Below are positions 38,801-53,800 of a DNA stretch of 64,000 bases, piece by piece. A program made the translations under genes and the position numbers. The DNA is taken from contig NZ_CP158480.1 of assembly GCF_050920755.1 (NCBI RefSeq), positions 682,001 to 746,000 of the forward strand. The letters run 5' to 3'. The stretch is from Oligella sp050920755 (GTDB lineage: Bacteria; Pseudomonadota; Gammaproteobacteria; Burkholderiales; Burkholderiaceae_B). The notes under the pieces were generated by a model, which saw only the letters and a program-made list of their open reading frames with translations, did not search any database and was not told where the DNA came from. The stretch's first letter is position 1, and the number at the start of each line of letters is the position of its first letter.

Positions 38801-41800
38801 AGATGGCGAAGGTGTCAGCTTCGATTTAGGTGAAGGCACCTATGAAGCGGGTCAGGTGGTTGTACGTCAAACGGACGTTGCCGGTAATACGAGCGCCGAG
38901 TTCACGCTGAGTGACAAACTCACGGTGGATACAACCGCACCAGCGGAACTGAGCCTGATCGTGACCGATACAGGTGCGTCCGCAAGCGATGGCATTACCA
39001 ACAACGGCACGCTTCAGGTCGAAGGCCTAGAAGACGGTGCGAGCTGGCAGTACTCAACCGATGGCGGTCAGACGTGGAAAGATGGCGAAGGTGTCAGCTT
39101 CGATTTAGGTGAAGGCACCTATGAAGCGGGTCAGGTGGTTGTACGTCAAACGGACGTTGCCGGTAATACGAGCGCCGAGTTCACGCTGAGTGACAAACTC
39201 ACGGTGGATACAACCGCACCAGCGGAACTGAGCCTGATCGTGACCGATACAGGTGCGTCCGCAAGCGATGGCATTACCAACAACGGCACGCTTCAGGTCG
39301 AAGGCCTAGAAGACGGTGCGAGCTGGCAGTACTCAACCGATGGCGGTCAGACGTGGAAAGATGGCGAAGGTGTCAGCTTCGATTTAGGTGAAGGCACCTA
39401 TGAAGCGGGTCAGGTGGTTGTACGTCAAACGGACGTTGCCGGTAATACGAGCGCCGAGTTCACGCTGAGTGACAAACTCACGGTGGATACAACCGCACCA
39501 GCGGAACTGAGCCTGATCGTGACCGATACAGGTGCGTCCGCAAGCGATGGCATTACCAACAACGGCACGCTTCAGGTCGAAGGCCTAGAAGACGGTGCGA
39601 GCTGGCAGTACTCAACCGATGGCGGTCAGACGTGGAAAGATGGCGAAGGTGTCAGCTTCGATTTAGGTGAAGGCACCTATGAAGCGGGTCAGGTGGTTGT
39701 ACGTCAAACGGACGTTGCCGGTAATACGAGCGCCGAGTTCACGCTGAGTGACAAACTCACGGTGGATACAACCGCACCAGCGGAACTGAGCCTGATCGTG
39801 ACCGATACAGGTGCGTCCGCAAGCGATGGCATTACCAACAACGGCACGCTTCAGGTCGAAGGCCTAGAAGACGGTGCGAGCTGGCAGTACTCAACCGATG
39901 GCGGTCAGACGTGGAAAGATGGCGAAGGTGTCAGCTTCGATTTAGGTGAAGGCACCTATGAAGCGGGTCAGGTGGTTGTACGTCAAACGGACGTTGCCGG
40001 TAATACGAGCGCCGAGTTCACGCTGAGTGACAAACTCACGGTGGATACAACCGCACCAGCGGAACTGAGCCTGATCGTGACCGATACAGGTGCGTCCGCA
40101 AGCGATGGCATTACCAACAACGGCACGCTTCAGGTCGAAGGCCTAGAAGACGGTGCGAGCTGGCAGTACTCAACCGATGGCGGTCAGACGTGGAAAGATG
40201 GCGAAGGTGTCAGCTTCGATTTAGGTGAAGGCACCTATGAAGCGGGTCAGGTGGTTGTACGTCAAACGGACGTTGCCGGTAATACGAGCGCCGAGTTCAC
40301 GCTGAGTGACAAACTCACGGTGGATACAACCGCACCAGCGGAACTGAGCCTGATCGTGACCGATACAGGTGCGTCCGCAAGCGATGGCATTACCAACAAC
40401 GGCACGCTTCAGGTCGAAGGCCTAGAAGACGGTGCGAGCTGGCAGTACTCAACCGATGGCGGTCAGACGTGGAAAGATGGCGAAGGTGTCAGCTTCGATT
40501 TAGGTGAAGGCACCTATGAAGCGGGTCAGGTGGTTGTACGTCAAACGGACGTTGCCGGTAATACGAGCGCCGAGTTCACGCTGAGTGACAAACTCACGGT
40601 GGATACAACCGCACCAGCGGAACTGAGCCTGATCGTGACCGATACAGGTGCGTCCGCAAGCGATGGCATTACCAACAACGGCACGCTTCAGGTCGAAGGC
40701 CTAGAAGACGGTGCGAGCTGGCAGTACTCAACCGATGGCGGTCAGACGTGGAAAGATGGCGAAGGTGTCAGCTTCGATTTAGGTGAAGGCACCTATGAAG
40801 CGGGTCAGGTGGTTGTACGTCAAACGGACGTTGCCGGTAATACGAGCGCCGAGTTCACGCTGAGTGACAAACTCACGGTGGATACAACCGCACCAGCGGA
40901 ACTGAGCCTGATCGTGACCGATACAGGTGCGTCCGCAAGCGATGGCATTACCAACAACGGCACGCTTCAGGTCGAAGGCCTAGAAGACGGTGCGAGCTGG
41001 CAGTACTCAACCGATGGCGGTCAGACGTGGAAAGATGGCGAAGGTGTCAGCTTCGATTTAGGTGAAGGCACCTATGAAGCGGGTCAGGTGGTTGTACGTC
41101 AAACGGACGTTGCCGGTAATACGAGCGCCGAGTTCACGCTGAGTGACAAACTCACGGTGGATACAACCGCACCAGCGGAACTGAGCCTGATCGTGACCGA
41201 TACAGGTGCGTCCGCAAGCGATGGCATTACCAACAACGGCACGCTTCAGGTCGAAGGCCTAGAAGACGGTGCGAGCTGGCAGTACTCAACCGATGGCGGT
41301 CAGACGTGGAAAGATGGCGAAGGTGTCAGCTTCGATTTAGGTGAAGGCACCTATGAAGCGGGTCAGGTGGTTGTACGTCAAACGGACGTTGCCGGTAATA
41401 CGAGCGCCGAGTTCACGCTGAGTGACAAACTCACGGTGGATACAACCGCACCAGCGGAACTGAGCCTGATCGTGACCGATACAGGTGCGTCCGCAAGCGA
41501 TGGCATTACCAACAACGGCACGCTTCAGGTCGAAGGCCTAGAAGACGGTGCGAGCTGGCAGTACTCAACCGATGGCGGTCAGACGTGGAAAGATGGCGAA
41601 GGTGTCAGCTTCGATTTAGGTGAAGGCACCTATGAAGCGGGTCAGGTGGTTGTACGTCAAACGGACGTTGCCGGTAATACGAGCGCCGAGTTCACGCTGA
41701 GTGACAAACTCACGGTGGATACAACCGCACCAGCGGAACTGAGCCTGATCGTGACCGATACAGGTGCGTCCGCAAGCGATGGCATTACCAACAACGGCAC

Positions 41801-44800
41801 GCTTCAGGTCGAAGGCCTAGAAGACGGTGCGAGCTGGCAGTACTCAACCGATGGCGGTCAGACGTGGAAAGATGGCGAAGGTGTCAGCTTCGATTTAGGT
41901 GAAGGCACCTATGAAGCGGGTCAGGTGGTTGTACGTCAAACGGACGTTGCCGGTAATACGAGCGCCGAGTTCACGCTGAGTGACAAACTCACGGTGGATA
42001 CAACCGCACCAGCGGAACTGAGCCTGATCGTGACCGATACAGGTGCGTCCGCAAGCGATGGCATTACCAACAACGGCACGCTTCAGGTCGAAGGCCTAGA
42101 AGACGGTGCGAGCTGGCAGTACTCAACCGATGGCGGTCAGACGTGGAAAGATGGCGAAGGTGTCAGCTTCGATTTAGGTGAAGGCACCTATGAAGCGGGT
42201 CAGGTGGTTGTACGTCAAACGGACGTTGCCGGTAATACGAGCGCCGAGTTCACGCTGAGTGACAAACTCACGGTGGATACAACCGCACCAGCGGAACTGA
42301 GCCTGATCGTGACCGATACAGGTGCGTCCGCAAGCGATGGCATTACCAACAACGGCACGCTTCAGGTCGAAGGCCTAGAAGACGGTGCGAGCTGGCAGTA
42401 CTCAACCGATGGCGGTCAGACGTGGAAAGATGGCGAAGGTGTCAGCTTCGATTTAGGTGAAGGCACCTATGAAGCGGGTCAGGTGGTTGTACGTCAAACG
42501 GACGTTGCCGGTAATACGAGCGCCGAGTTCACGCTGAGTGACAAACTCACGGTGGATACAACCGCACCAGCGGAACTGAGCCTGATCGTGACCGATACAG
42601 GTGCGTCCGCAAGCGATGGCATTACCAACAACGGCACGCTTCAGGTCGAAGGCCTAGAAGACGGTGCGAGCTGGCAGTACTCAACCGATGGCGGTCAGAC
42701 GTGGAAAGATGGCGAAGGTGTCAGCTTCGATTTAGGTGAAGGCACCTATGAAGCGGGTCAGGTGGTTGTACGTCAAACGGACGTTGCCGGTAATACGAGC
42801 GCCGAGTTCACGCTGAGTGACAAACTCACGGTGGATACAACCGCACCAGCGGAACTGAGCCTGATCGTGACCGATACAGGTGCGTCCGCAAGCGATGGCA
42901 TTACCAACAACGGCACGCTTCAGGTCGAAGGCCTAGAAGACGGTGCGAGCTGGCAGTACTCAACCGATGGCGGTCAGACGTGGAAAGATGGCGAAGGTGT
43001 CAGCTTCGATTTAGGTGAAGGCACCTATGAAGCGGGTCAGGTGGTTGTACGTCAAACGGACGTTGCCGGTAATACGAGCGCCGAGTTCACGCTGAGTGAC
43101 AAACTCACGGTGGATACAACCGCACCAGCGGAACTGAGCCTGATCGTGACCGATACAGGTGCGTCCGCAAGCGATGGCATTACCAACAACGGCACGCTTC
43201 AGGTCGAAGGCCTAGAAGACGGTGCGAGCTGGCAGTACTCAACCGATGGCGGTCAGACGTGGAAAGATGGCGAAGGTGTCAGCTTCGATTTAGGTGAAGG
43301 CACCTATGAAGCGGGTCAGGTGGTTGTACGTCAAACGGACGTTGCCGGTAATACGAGCGCCGAGTTCACGCTGAGTGACAAACTCACGGTGGATACAACC
43401 GCACCAGCGGAACTGAGCCTGATCGTGACCGATACAGGTGCGTCCGCAAGCGATGGCATTACCAACAACGGCACGCTTCAGGTCGAAGGCCTAGAAGACG
43501 GTGCGAGCTGGCAGTACTCAACCGATGGCGGTCAGACGTGGAAAGATGGCGAAGGTGTCAGCTTCGATTTAGGTGAAGGCACCTATGAAGCGGGTCAGGT
43601 GGTTGTACGTCAAACGGACGTTGCCGGTAATACGAGCGCCGAGTTCACGCTGAGTGACAAACTCACGGTGGATACAACCGCACCAGCGGAACTGAGCCTG
43701 ATCGTGACCGATACAGGTGCGTCCGCAAGCGATGGCATTACCAACAACGGCACGCTTCAGGTCGAAGGCCTAGAAGACGGTGCGAGCTGGCAGTACTCAA
43801 CCGATGGCGGTCAGACGTGGAAAGATGGCGAAGGTGTCAGCTTCGATTTAGGTGAAGGCACCTATGAAGCGGGTCAGGTGGTTGTACGTCAAACGGACGT
43901 TGCCGGTAATACGAGCGCCGAGTTCACGCTGAGTGACAAACTCACGGTGGATACAACCGCACCAGCGGAACTGAGCCTGATCGTGACCGATACAGGTGCG
44001 TCCGCAAGCGATGGCATTACCAACAACGGCACGCTTCAGGTCGAAGGCCTAGAAGACGGTGCGAGCTGGCAGTACTCAACCGATGGCGGTCAGACGTGGA
44101 AAGATGGCGAAGGTGTCAGCTTCGATTTAGGTGAAGGCACCTATGAAGCGGGTCAGGTGGTTGTACGTCAAACGGACGTTGCCGGTAATACGAGCGCCGA
44201 GTTCACGCTGAGTGACAAACTCACGGTGGATACAACCGCACCAGCGGAACTGAGCCTGATCGTGACCGATACAGGTGCGTCCGCAAGCGATGGCATTACC
44301 AACAACGGCACGCTTCAGGTCGAAGGCCTAGAAGACGGTGCGAGCTGGCAGTACTCAACCGATGGCGGTCAGACGTGGAAAGATGGCGAAGGTGTCAGCT
44401 TCGATTTAGGTGAAGGCACCTATGAAGCGGGTCAGGTGGTTGTACGTCAAACGGACGTTGCCGGTAATACGAGCGCCGAGTTCACGCTGAGTGACAAACT
44501 CACGGTGGATACAACCGCACCAGCGGAACTGAGCCTGATCGTGACCGATACAGGTGCGTCCGCAAGCGATGGCATTACCAACAACGGCACGCTTCAGGTC
44601 GAAGGCCTAGAAGACGGTGCGAGCTGGCAGTACTCAACCGATGGCGGTCAGACGTGGAAAGATGGCGAAGGTGTCAGCTTCGATTTAGGTGAAGGCACCT
44701 ATGAAGCGGGTCAGGTGGTTGTACGTCAAACGGACGTTGCCGGTAATACGAGCGCCGAGTTCACGCTGAGTGACAAACTCACGGTGGATACAACCGCACC

Positions 44801-47800
44801 AGCGGAACTGAGCCTGATCGTGACCGATACAGGTGCGTCCGCAAGCGATGGCATTACCAACAACGGCACGCTTCAGGTCGAAGGCCTAGAAGACGGTGCG
44901 AGCTGGCAGTACTCAACCGATGGCGGTCAGACGTGGAAAGATGGCGAAGGTGTCAGCTTCGATTTAGGTGAAGGCACCTATGAAGCGGGTCAGGTGGTTG
45001 TACGTCAAACGGACGTTGCCGGTAATACGAGCGCCGAGTTCACGCTGAGTGACAAACTCACGGTGGATACAACCGCACCAGCGGAACTGAGCCTGATCGT
45101 GACCGATACAGGTGCGTCCGCAAGCGATGGCATTACCAACAACGGCACGCTTCAGGTCGAAGGCCTAGAAGACGGTGCGAGCTGGCAGTACTCAACCGAT
45201 GGCGGTCAGACGTGGAAAGATGGCGAAGGTGTCAGCTTCGATTTAGGTGAAGGCACCTATGAAGCGGGTCAGGTGGTTGTACGTCAAACGGACGTTGCCG
45301 GTAATACGAGCGCCGAGTTCACGCTGAGTGACAAACTCACGGTGGATACAACCGCACCAGCGGAACTGAGCCTGATCGTGACCGATACAGGTGCGTCCGC
45401 AAGCGATGGCATTACCAACAACGGCACGCTTCAGGTCGAAGGCCTAGAAGACGGTGCGAGCTGGCAGTACTCAACCGATGGCGGTCAGACGTGGAAAGAT
45501 GGCGAAGGTGTCAGCTTCGATTTAGGTGAAGGCACCTATGAAGCGGGTCAGGTGGTTGTACGTCAAACGGACGTTGCCGGTAATACGAGCGCCGAGTTCA
45601 CGCTGAGTGACAAACTCACGGTGGATACAACCGCACCAGCGGAACTGAGCCTGATCGTGACCGATACAGGTGCGTCCGCAAGCGATGGCATTACCAACAA
45701 CGGCACGCTTCAGGTCGAAGGCCTAGAAGACGGTGCGAGCTGGCAGTACTCAACCGATGGCGGTCAGACGTGGAAAGATGGCGAAGGTGTCAGCTTCGAT
45801 TTAGGTGAAGGCACCTATGAAGCGGGTCAGGTGGTTGTACGTCAAACGGACGTTGCCGGTAATACGAGCGCCGAGTTCACGCTGAGTGACAAACTCACGG
45901 TGGATACAACCGCACCAGCGGAACTGAGCCTGATCGTGACCGATACAGGTGCGTCCGCAAGCGATGGCATTACCAACAACGGCACGCTTCAGGTCGAAGG
46001 CCTAGAAGACGGTGCGAGCTGGCAGTACTCAACCGATGGCGGTCAGACGTGGAAAGATGGCGAAGGTGTCAGCTTCGATTTAGGTGAAGGCACCTATGAA
46101 GCGGGTCAGGTGGTTGTACGTCAAACGGACGTTGCCGGTAATACGAGCGCCGAGTTCACGCTGAGTGACAAACTCACGGTGGATACAACCGCACCAGCGG
46201 AACTGAGCCTGATCGTGACCGATACAGGTGCGTCCGCAAGCGATGGCATTACCAACAACGGCACGCTTCAGGTCGAAGGCCTAGAAGACGGTGCGAGCTG
46301 GCAGTACTCAACCGATGGCGGTCAGACGTGGAAAGATGGCGAAGGTGTCAGCTTCGATTTAGGTGAAGGCACCTATGAAGCGGGTCAGGTGGTTGTACGT
46401 CAAACGGACGTTGCCGGTAATACGAGCGCCGAGTTCACGCTGAGTGACAAACTCACGGTGGATACAACCGCACCAGCGGAACTGAGCCTGATCGTGACCG
46501 ATACAGGTGCGTCCGCAAGCGATGGCATTACCAACAACGGCACGCTTCAGGTCGAAGGCCTAGAAGACGGTGCGAGCTGGCAGTACTCAACCGATGGCGG
46601 TCAGACGTGGAAAGATGGCGAAGGTGTCAGCTTCGATTTAGGTGAAGGCACCTATGAAGCGGGTCAGGTGGTTGTACGTCAAACGGACGTTGCCGGTAAT
46701 ACGAGCGCCGAGTTCACGCTGAGTGACAAACTCACGGTGGATACAACCGCACCAGCGGAACTGAGCCTGATCGTGACCGATACAGGTGCGTCCGCAAGCG
46801 ATGGCATTACCAACAACGGCACGCTTCAGGTCGAAGGCCTAGAAGACGGTGCGAGCTGGCAGTACTCAACCGATGGCGGTCAGACGTGGAAAGATGGCGA
46901 AGGTGTCAGCTTCGATTTAGGTGAAGGCACCTATGAAGCGGGTCAGGTGGTTGTACGTCAAACGGACGTTGCCGGTAATACGAGCGCCGAGTTCACGCTG
47001 AGTGACAAACTCACGGTGGATACAACCGCACCAGCGGAACTGAGCCTGATCGTGACCGATACAGGTGCGTCCGCAAGCGATGGCATTACCAACAACGGCA
47101 CGCTTCAGGTCGAAGGCCTAGAAGACGGTGCGAGCTGGCAGTACTCAACCGATGGCGGTCAGACGTGGAAAGATGGCGAAGGTGTCAGCTTCGATTTAGG
47201 TGAAGGCACCTATGAAGCGGGTCAGGTGGTTGTACGTCAAACGGACGTTGCCGGTAATACGAGCGCCGAGTTCACGCTGAGTGACAAACTCACGGTGGAT
47301 ACAACCGCACCAGCGGAACTGAGCCTGATCGTGACCGATACAGGTGCGTCCGCAAGCGATGGCATTACCAACAACGGCACGCTTCAGGTCGAAGGCCTAG
47401 AAGACGGTGCGAGCTGGCAGTACTCAACCGATGGCGGTCAGACGTGGAAAGATGGCGAAGGTGTCAGCTTCGATTTAGGTGAAGGCACCTATGAAGCGGG
47501 TCAGGTGGTTGTACGTCAAACGGACGTTGCCGGTAATACGAGCGCCGAGTTCACGCTGAGTGACAAACTCACGGTGGATACAACCGCACCAGCGGAACTG
47601 AGCCTGATCGTGACCGATACAGGTGCGTCCGCAAGCGATGGCATTACCAACAACGGCACGCTTCAGGTCGAAGGCCTAGAAGACGGTGCGAGCTGGCAGT
47701 ACTCAACCGATGGCGGTCAGACGTGGAAAGATGGCGAAGGTGTCAGCTTCGATTTAGGTGAAGGCACCTATGAAGCGGGTCAGGTGGTTGTACGTCAAAC

Positions 47801-50800
47801 GGACGTTGCCGGTAATACGAGCGCCGAGTTCACGCTGAGTGACAAACTCACGGTGGATACAACCGCACCAGCGGAACTGAGCCTGATCGTGACCGATACA
47901 GGTGCGTCCGCAAGCGATGGCATTACCAACAACGGCACGCTTCAGGTCGAAGGCCTAGAAGACGGTGCGAGCTGGCAGTACTCAACCGATGGCGGTCAGA
48001 CGTGGAAAGATGGCGAAGGTGTCAGCTTCGATTTAGGTGAAGGCACCTATGAAGCGGGTCAGGTGGTTGTACGTCAAACGGACGTTGCCGGTAATACGAG
48101 CGCCGAGTTCACGCTGAGTGACAAACTCACGGTGGATACAACCGCACCAGCGGAACTGAGCCTGATCGTGACCGATACAGGTGCGTCCGCAAGCGATGGC
48201 ATTACCAACAACGGCACGCTTCAGGTCGAAGGCCTAGAAGACGGTGCGAGCTGGCAGTACTCAACCGATGGCGGTCAGACGTGGAAAGATGGCGAAGGTG
48301 TCAGCTTCGATTTAGGTGAAGGCACCTATGAAGCGGGTCAGGTGGTTGTACGTCAAACGGACGTTGCCGGTAATACGAGCGCCGAGTTCACGCTGAGTGA
48401 CAAACTCACGGTGGATACAACCGCACCAGCGGAACTGAGCCTGATCGTGACCGATACAGGTGCGTCCGCAAGCGATGGCATTACCAACAACGGCACGCTT
48501 CAGGTCGAAGGCCTAGAAGACGGTGCGAGCTGGCAGTACTCAACCGATGGCGGTCAGACGTGGAAAGATGGCGAAGGTGTCAGCTTCGATTTAGGTGAAG
48601 GCACCTATGAAGCGGGTCAGGTGGTTGTACGTCAAACGGACGTTGCCGGTAATACGAGCGCCGAGTTCACGCTGAGTGACAAACTCACGGTGGATACAAC
48701 CGCACCAGCGGAACTGAGCCTGATCGTGACCGATACAGGTGCGTCCGCAAGCGATGGCATTACCAACAACGGCACGCTTCAGGTCGAAGGCCTAGAAGAC
48801 GGTGCGAGCTGGCAGTACTCAACCGATGGCGGTCAGACGTGGAAAGATGGCGAAGGTGTCAGCTTCGATTTAGGTGAAGGCACCTATGAAGCGGGTCAGG
48901 TGGTTGTACGTCAAACGGACGTTGCCGGTAATACGAGCGCCGAGTTCACGCTGAGTGACAAACTCACGGTGGATACAACCGCACCAGCGGAACTGAGCCT
49001 GATCGTGACCGATACAGGTGCGTCCGCAAGCGATGGCATTACCAACAACGGCACGCTTCAGGTCGAAGGCCTAGAAGACGGTGCGAGCTGGCAGTACTCA
49101 ACCGATGGCGGTCAGACGTGGAAAGATGGCGAAGGTGTCAGCTTCGATTTAGGTGAAGGCACCTATGAAGCGGGTCAGGTGGTTGTACGTCAAACGGACG
49201 TTGCCGGTAATACGAGCGCCGAGTTCACGCTGAGTGACAAACTCACGGTGGATACAACCGCACCAGCGGAACTGAGCCTGATCGTGACCGATACAGGTGC
49301 GTCCGCAAGCGATGGCATTACCAACAACGGCACGCTTCAGGTCGAAGGCCTAGAAGACGGTGCGAGCTGGCAGTACTCAACCGATGGCGGTCAGACGTGG
49401 AAAGATGGCGAAGGTGTCAGCTTCGATTTAGGTGAAGGCACCTATGAAGCGGGTCAGGTGGTTGTACGTCAAACGGACGTTGCCGGTAATACGAGCGCCG
49501 AGTTCACGCTGAGTGACAAACTCACGGTGGATACAACCGCACCAGCGGAACTGAGCCTGATCGTGACCGATACAGGTGCGTCCGCAAGCGATGGCATTAC
49601 CAACAACGGCACGCTTCAGGTCGAAGGCCTAGAAGACGGTGCGAGCTGGCAGTACTCAACCGATGGCGGTCAGACGTGGAAAGATGGCGAAGGTGTCAGC
49701 TTCGATTTAGGTGAAGGCACCTATGAAGCGGGTCAGGTGGTTGTACGTCAAACGGACGTTGCCGGTAATACGAGCGCCGAGTTCACGCTGAGTGACAAAC
49801 TCACGGTGGATACAACCGCACCAGCGGAACTGAGCCTGATCGTGACCGATACAGGTGCGTCCGCAAGCGATGGCATTACCAACAACGGCACGCTTCAGGT
49901 CGAAGGCCTAGAAGACGGTGCGAGCTGGCAGTACTCAACCGATGGCGGTCAGACGTGGAAAGATGGCGAAGGTGTCAGCTTCGATTTAGGTGAAGGCACC
50001 TATGAAGCGGGTCAGGTGGTTGTACGTCAAACGGACGTTGCCGGTAATACGAGCGCCGAGTTCACGCTGAGTGACAAACTCACGGTGGATACAACCGCAC
50101 CAGCGGAACTGAGCCTGATCGTGACCGATACAGGTGCGTCCGCAAGCGATGGCATTACCAACAACGGCACGCTTCAGGTCGAAGGCCTAGAAGACGGTGC
50201 GAGCTGGCAGTACTCAACCGATGGCGGTCAGACGTGGAAAGATGGCGAAGGTGTCAGCTTCGATTTAGGTGAAGGCACCTATGAAGCGGGTCAGGTGGTT
50301 GTACGTCAAACGGACGTTGCCGGTAATACGAGCGCCGAGTTCACGCTGAGTGACAAACTCACGGTGGATACAACCGCACCAGCGGAACTGAGCCTGATCG
50401 TGACCGATACAGGTGCGTCCGCAAGCGATGGCATTACCAACAACGGCACGCTTCAGGTCGAAGGCCTAGAAGACGGTGCGAGCTGGCAGTACTCAACCGA
50501 TGGCGGTCAGACGTGGAAAGATGGCGAAGGTGTCAGCTTCGATTTAGGTGAAGGCACCTATGAAGCGGGTCAGGTGGTTGTACGTCAAACGGACGTTGCC
50601 GGTAATACGAGCGCCGAGTTCACGCTGAGTGACAAACTCACGGTGGATACAACCGCACCAGCGGAACTGAGCCTGATCGTGACCGATACAGGTGCGTCCG
50701 CAAGCGATGGCATTACCAACAACGGCACGCTTCAGGTCGAAGGCCTAGAAGACGGTGCGAGCTGGCAGTACTCAACCGATGGCGGTCAGACGTGGAAAGA

Positions 50801-53800
50801 TGGCGAAGGTGTCAGCTTCGATTTAGGTGAAGGCACCTATGAAGCGGGTCAGGTGGTTGTACGTCAAACGGACGTTGCCGGTAATACGAGCGCCGAGTTC
50901 ACGCTGAGTGACAAACTCACGGTGGATACAACCGCACCAGCGGAACTGAGCCTGATCGTGACCGATACAGGTGCGTCCGCAAGCGATGGCATTACCAACA
51001 ACGGCACGCTTCAGGTCGAAGGCCTAGAAGACGGTGCGAGCTGGCAGTACTCAACCGATGGCGGTCAGACGTGGAAAGATGGCGAAGGTGTCAGCTTCGA
51101 TTTAGGTGAAGGCACCTATGAAGCGGGTCAGGTGGTTGTACGTCAAACGGACGTTGCCGGTAATACGAGCGCCGAGTTCACGCTGAGTGACAAACTCACG
51201 GTGGATACAACCGCACCAGCGGAACTGAGCCTGATCGTGACCGATACAGGTGCGTCCGCAAGCGATGGCATTACCAACAACGGCACGCTTCAGGTCGAAG
51301 GCCTAGAAGACGGTGCGAGCTGGCAGTACTCAACCGATGGCGGTCAGACGTGGAAAGATGGCGAAGGTGTCAGCTTCGATTTAGGTGAAGGCACCTATGA
51401 AGCGGGTCAGGTGGTTGTACGTCAAACGGACGTTGCCGGTAATACGAGCGCCGAGTTCACGCTGAGTGACAAACTCACGGTGGATACAACCGCACCAGCG
51501 GAACTGAGCCTGATCGTGACCGATACAGGTGCGTCCGCAAGCGATGGCATTACCAACAACGGCACGCTTCAGGTCGAAGGCCTAGAAGACGGTGCGAGCT
51601 GGCAGTACTCAACCGATGGCGGTCAGACGTGGAAAGATGGCGAAGGTGTCAGCTTCGATTTAGGTGAAGGCACCTATGAAGCGGGTCAGGTGGTTGTACG
51701 TCAAACGGACGTTGCCGGTAATACGAGCGCCGAGTTCACGCTGAGTGACAAACTCACGGTGGATACAACCGCACCAGCGGAACTGAGCCTGATCGTGACC
51801 GATACAGGTGCGTCCGCAAGCGATGGCATTACCAACAACGGCACGCTTCAGGTCGAAGGCCTAGAAGACGGTGCGAGCTGGCAGTACTCAACCGATGGCG
51901 GTCAGACGTGGAAAGATGGCGAAGGTGTCAGCTTCGATTTAGGTGAAGGCACCTATGAAGCGGGTCAGGTGGTTGTACGTCAAACGGACGTTGCCGGTAA
52001 TACGAGCGCCGAGTTCACGCTGAGTGACAAACTCACGGTGGATACAACCGCACCAGCGGAACTGAGCCTGATCGTGACCGATACAGGTGCGTCCGCAAGC
52101 GATGGCATTACCAACAACGGCACGCTTCAGGTCGAAGGCCTAGAAGACGGTGCGAGCTGGCAGTACTCAACCGATGGCGGTCAGACGTGGAAAGATGGCG
52201 AAGGTGTCAGCTTCGATTTAGGTGAAGGCACCTATGAAGCGGGTCAGGTGGTTGTACGTCAAACGGACGTTGCCGGTAATACGAGCGCCGAGTTCACGCT
52301 GAGTGACAAACTCACGGTGGATACAACCGCACCAGCGGAACTGAGCCTGATCGTGACCGATACAGGTGCGTCCGCAAGCGATGGCATTACCAACAACGGC
52401 ACGCTTCAGGTCGAAGGCCTAGAAGACGGTGCGAGCTGGCAGTACTCAACCGATGGCGGTCAGACGTGGAAAGATGGCGAAGGTGTCAGCTTCGATTTAG
52501 GTGAAGGCACCTATGAAGCGGGTCAGGTGGTTGTACGTCAAACGGACGTTGCCGGTAATACGAGCGCCGAGTTCACGCTGAGTGACAAACTCACGGTGGA
52601 TACAACCGCACCAGCGGAACTGAGCCTGATCGTGACCGATACAGGTGCGTCCGCAAGCGATGGCATTACCAACAACGGCACGCTTCAGGTCGAAGGCCTA
52701 GAAGACGGTGCGAGCTGGCAGTACTCAACCGATGGCGGTCAGACGTGGAAAGATGGCGAAGGTGTCAGCTTCGATTTAGGTGAAGGCACCTATGAAGCGG
52801 GTCAGGTGGTTGTACGTCAAACGGACGTTGCCGGTAATACGAGCGCCGAGTTCACGCTGAGTGACAAACTCACGGTGGATACAACCGCACCAGCGGAACT
52901 GAGCCTGATCGTGACCGATACAGGTGCGTCCGCAAGCGATGGCATTACCAACAACGGCACGCTTCAGGTCGAAGGCCTAGAAGACGGTGCGAGCTGGCAG
53001 TACTCAACCGATGGCGGTCAGACGTGGAAAGATGGCGAAGGTGTCAGCTTCGATTTAGGTGAAGGCACCTATGAAGCGGGTCAGGTGGTTGTACGTCAAA
53101 CGGACGTTGCCGGTAATACGAGCGCCGAGTTCACGCTGAGTGACAAACTCACGGTGGATACAACCGCACCAGCGGAACTGAGCCTGATCGTGACCGATAC
53201 AGGTGCGTCCGCAAGCGATGGCATTACCAACAACGGCACGCTTCAGGTCGAAGGCCTAGAAGACGGTGCGAGCTGGCAGTACTCAACCGATGGCGGTCAG
53301 ACGTGGAAAGATGGCGAAGGTGTCAGCTTCGATTTAGGTGAAGGCACCTATGAAGCGGGTCAGGTGGTTGTACGTCAAACGGACGTTGCCGGTAATACGA
53401 GCGCCGAGTTCACGCTGAGTGACAAACTCACGGTGGATACAACCGCACCAGCGGAACTGAGCCTGATCGTGACCGATACAGGTGCGTCCGCAAGCGATGG
53501 CATTACCAACAACGGCACGCTTCAGGTCGAAGGCCTAGAAGACGGTGCGAGCTGGCAGTACTCAACCGATGGCGGTCAGACGTGGAAAGATGGCGAAGGT
53601 GTCAGCTTCGATTTAGGTGAAGGCACCTATGAAGCGGGTCAGGTGGTTGTACGTCAAACGGACGTTGCCGGTAATACGAGCGCCGAGTTCACGCTGAGTG
53701 ACAAACTCACGGTGGATACAACCGCACCAGCGGAACTGAGCCTGATCGTGACCGATACAGGTGCGTCCGCAAGCGATGGCATTACCAACAACGGCACGCT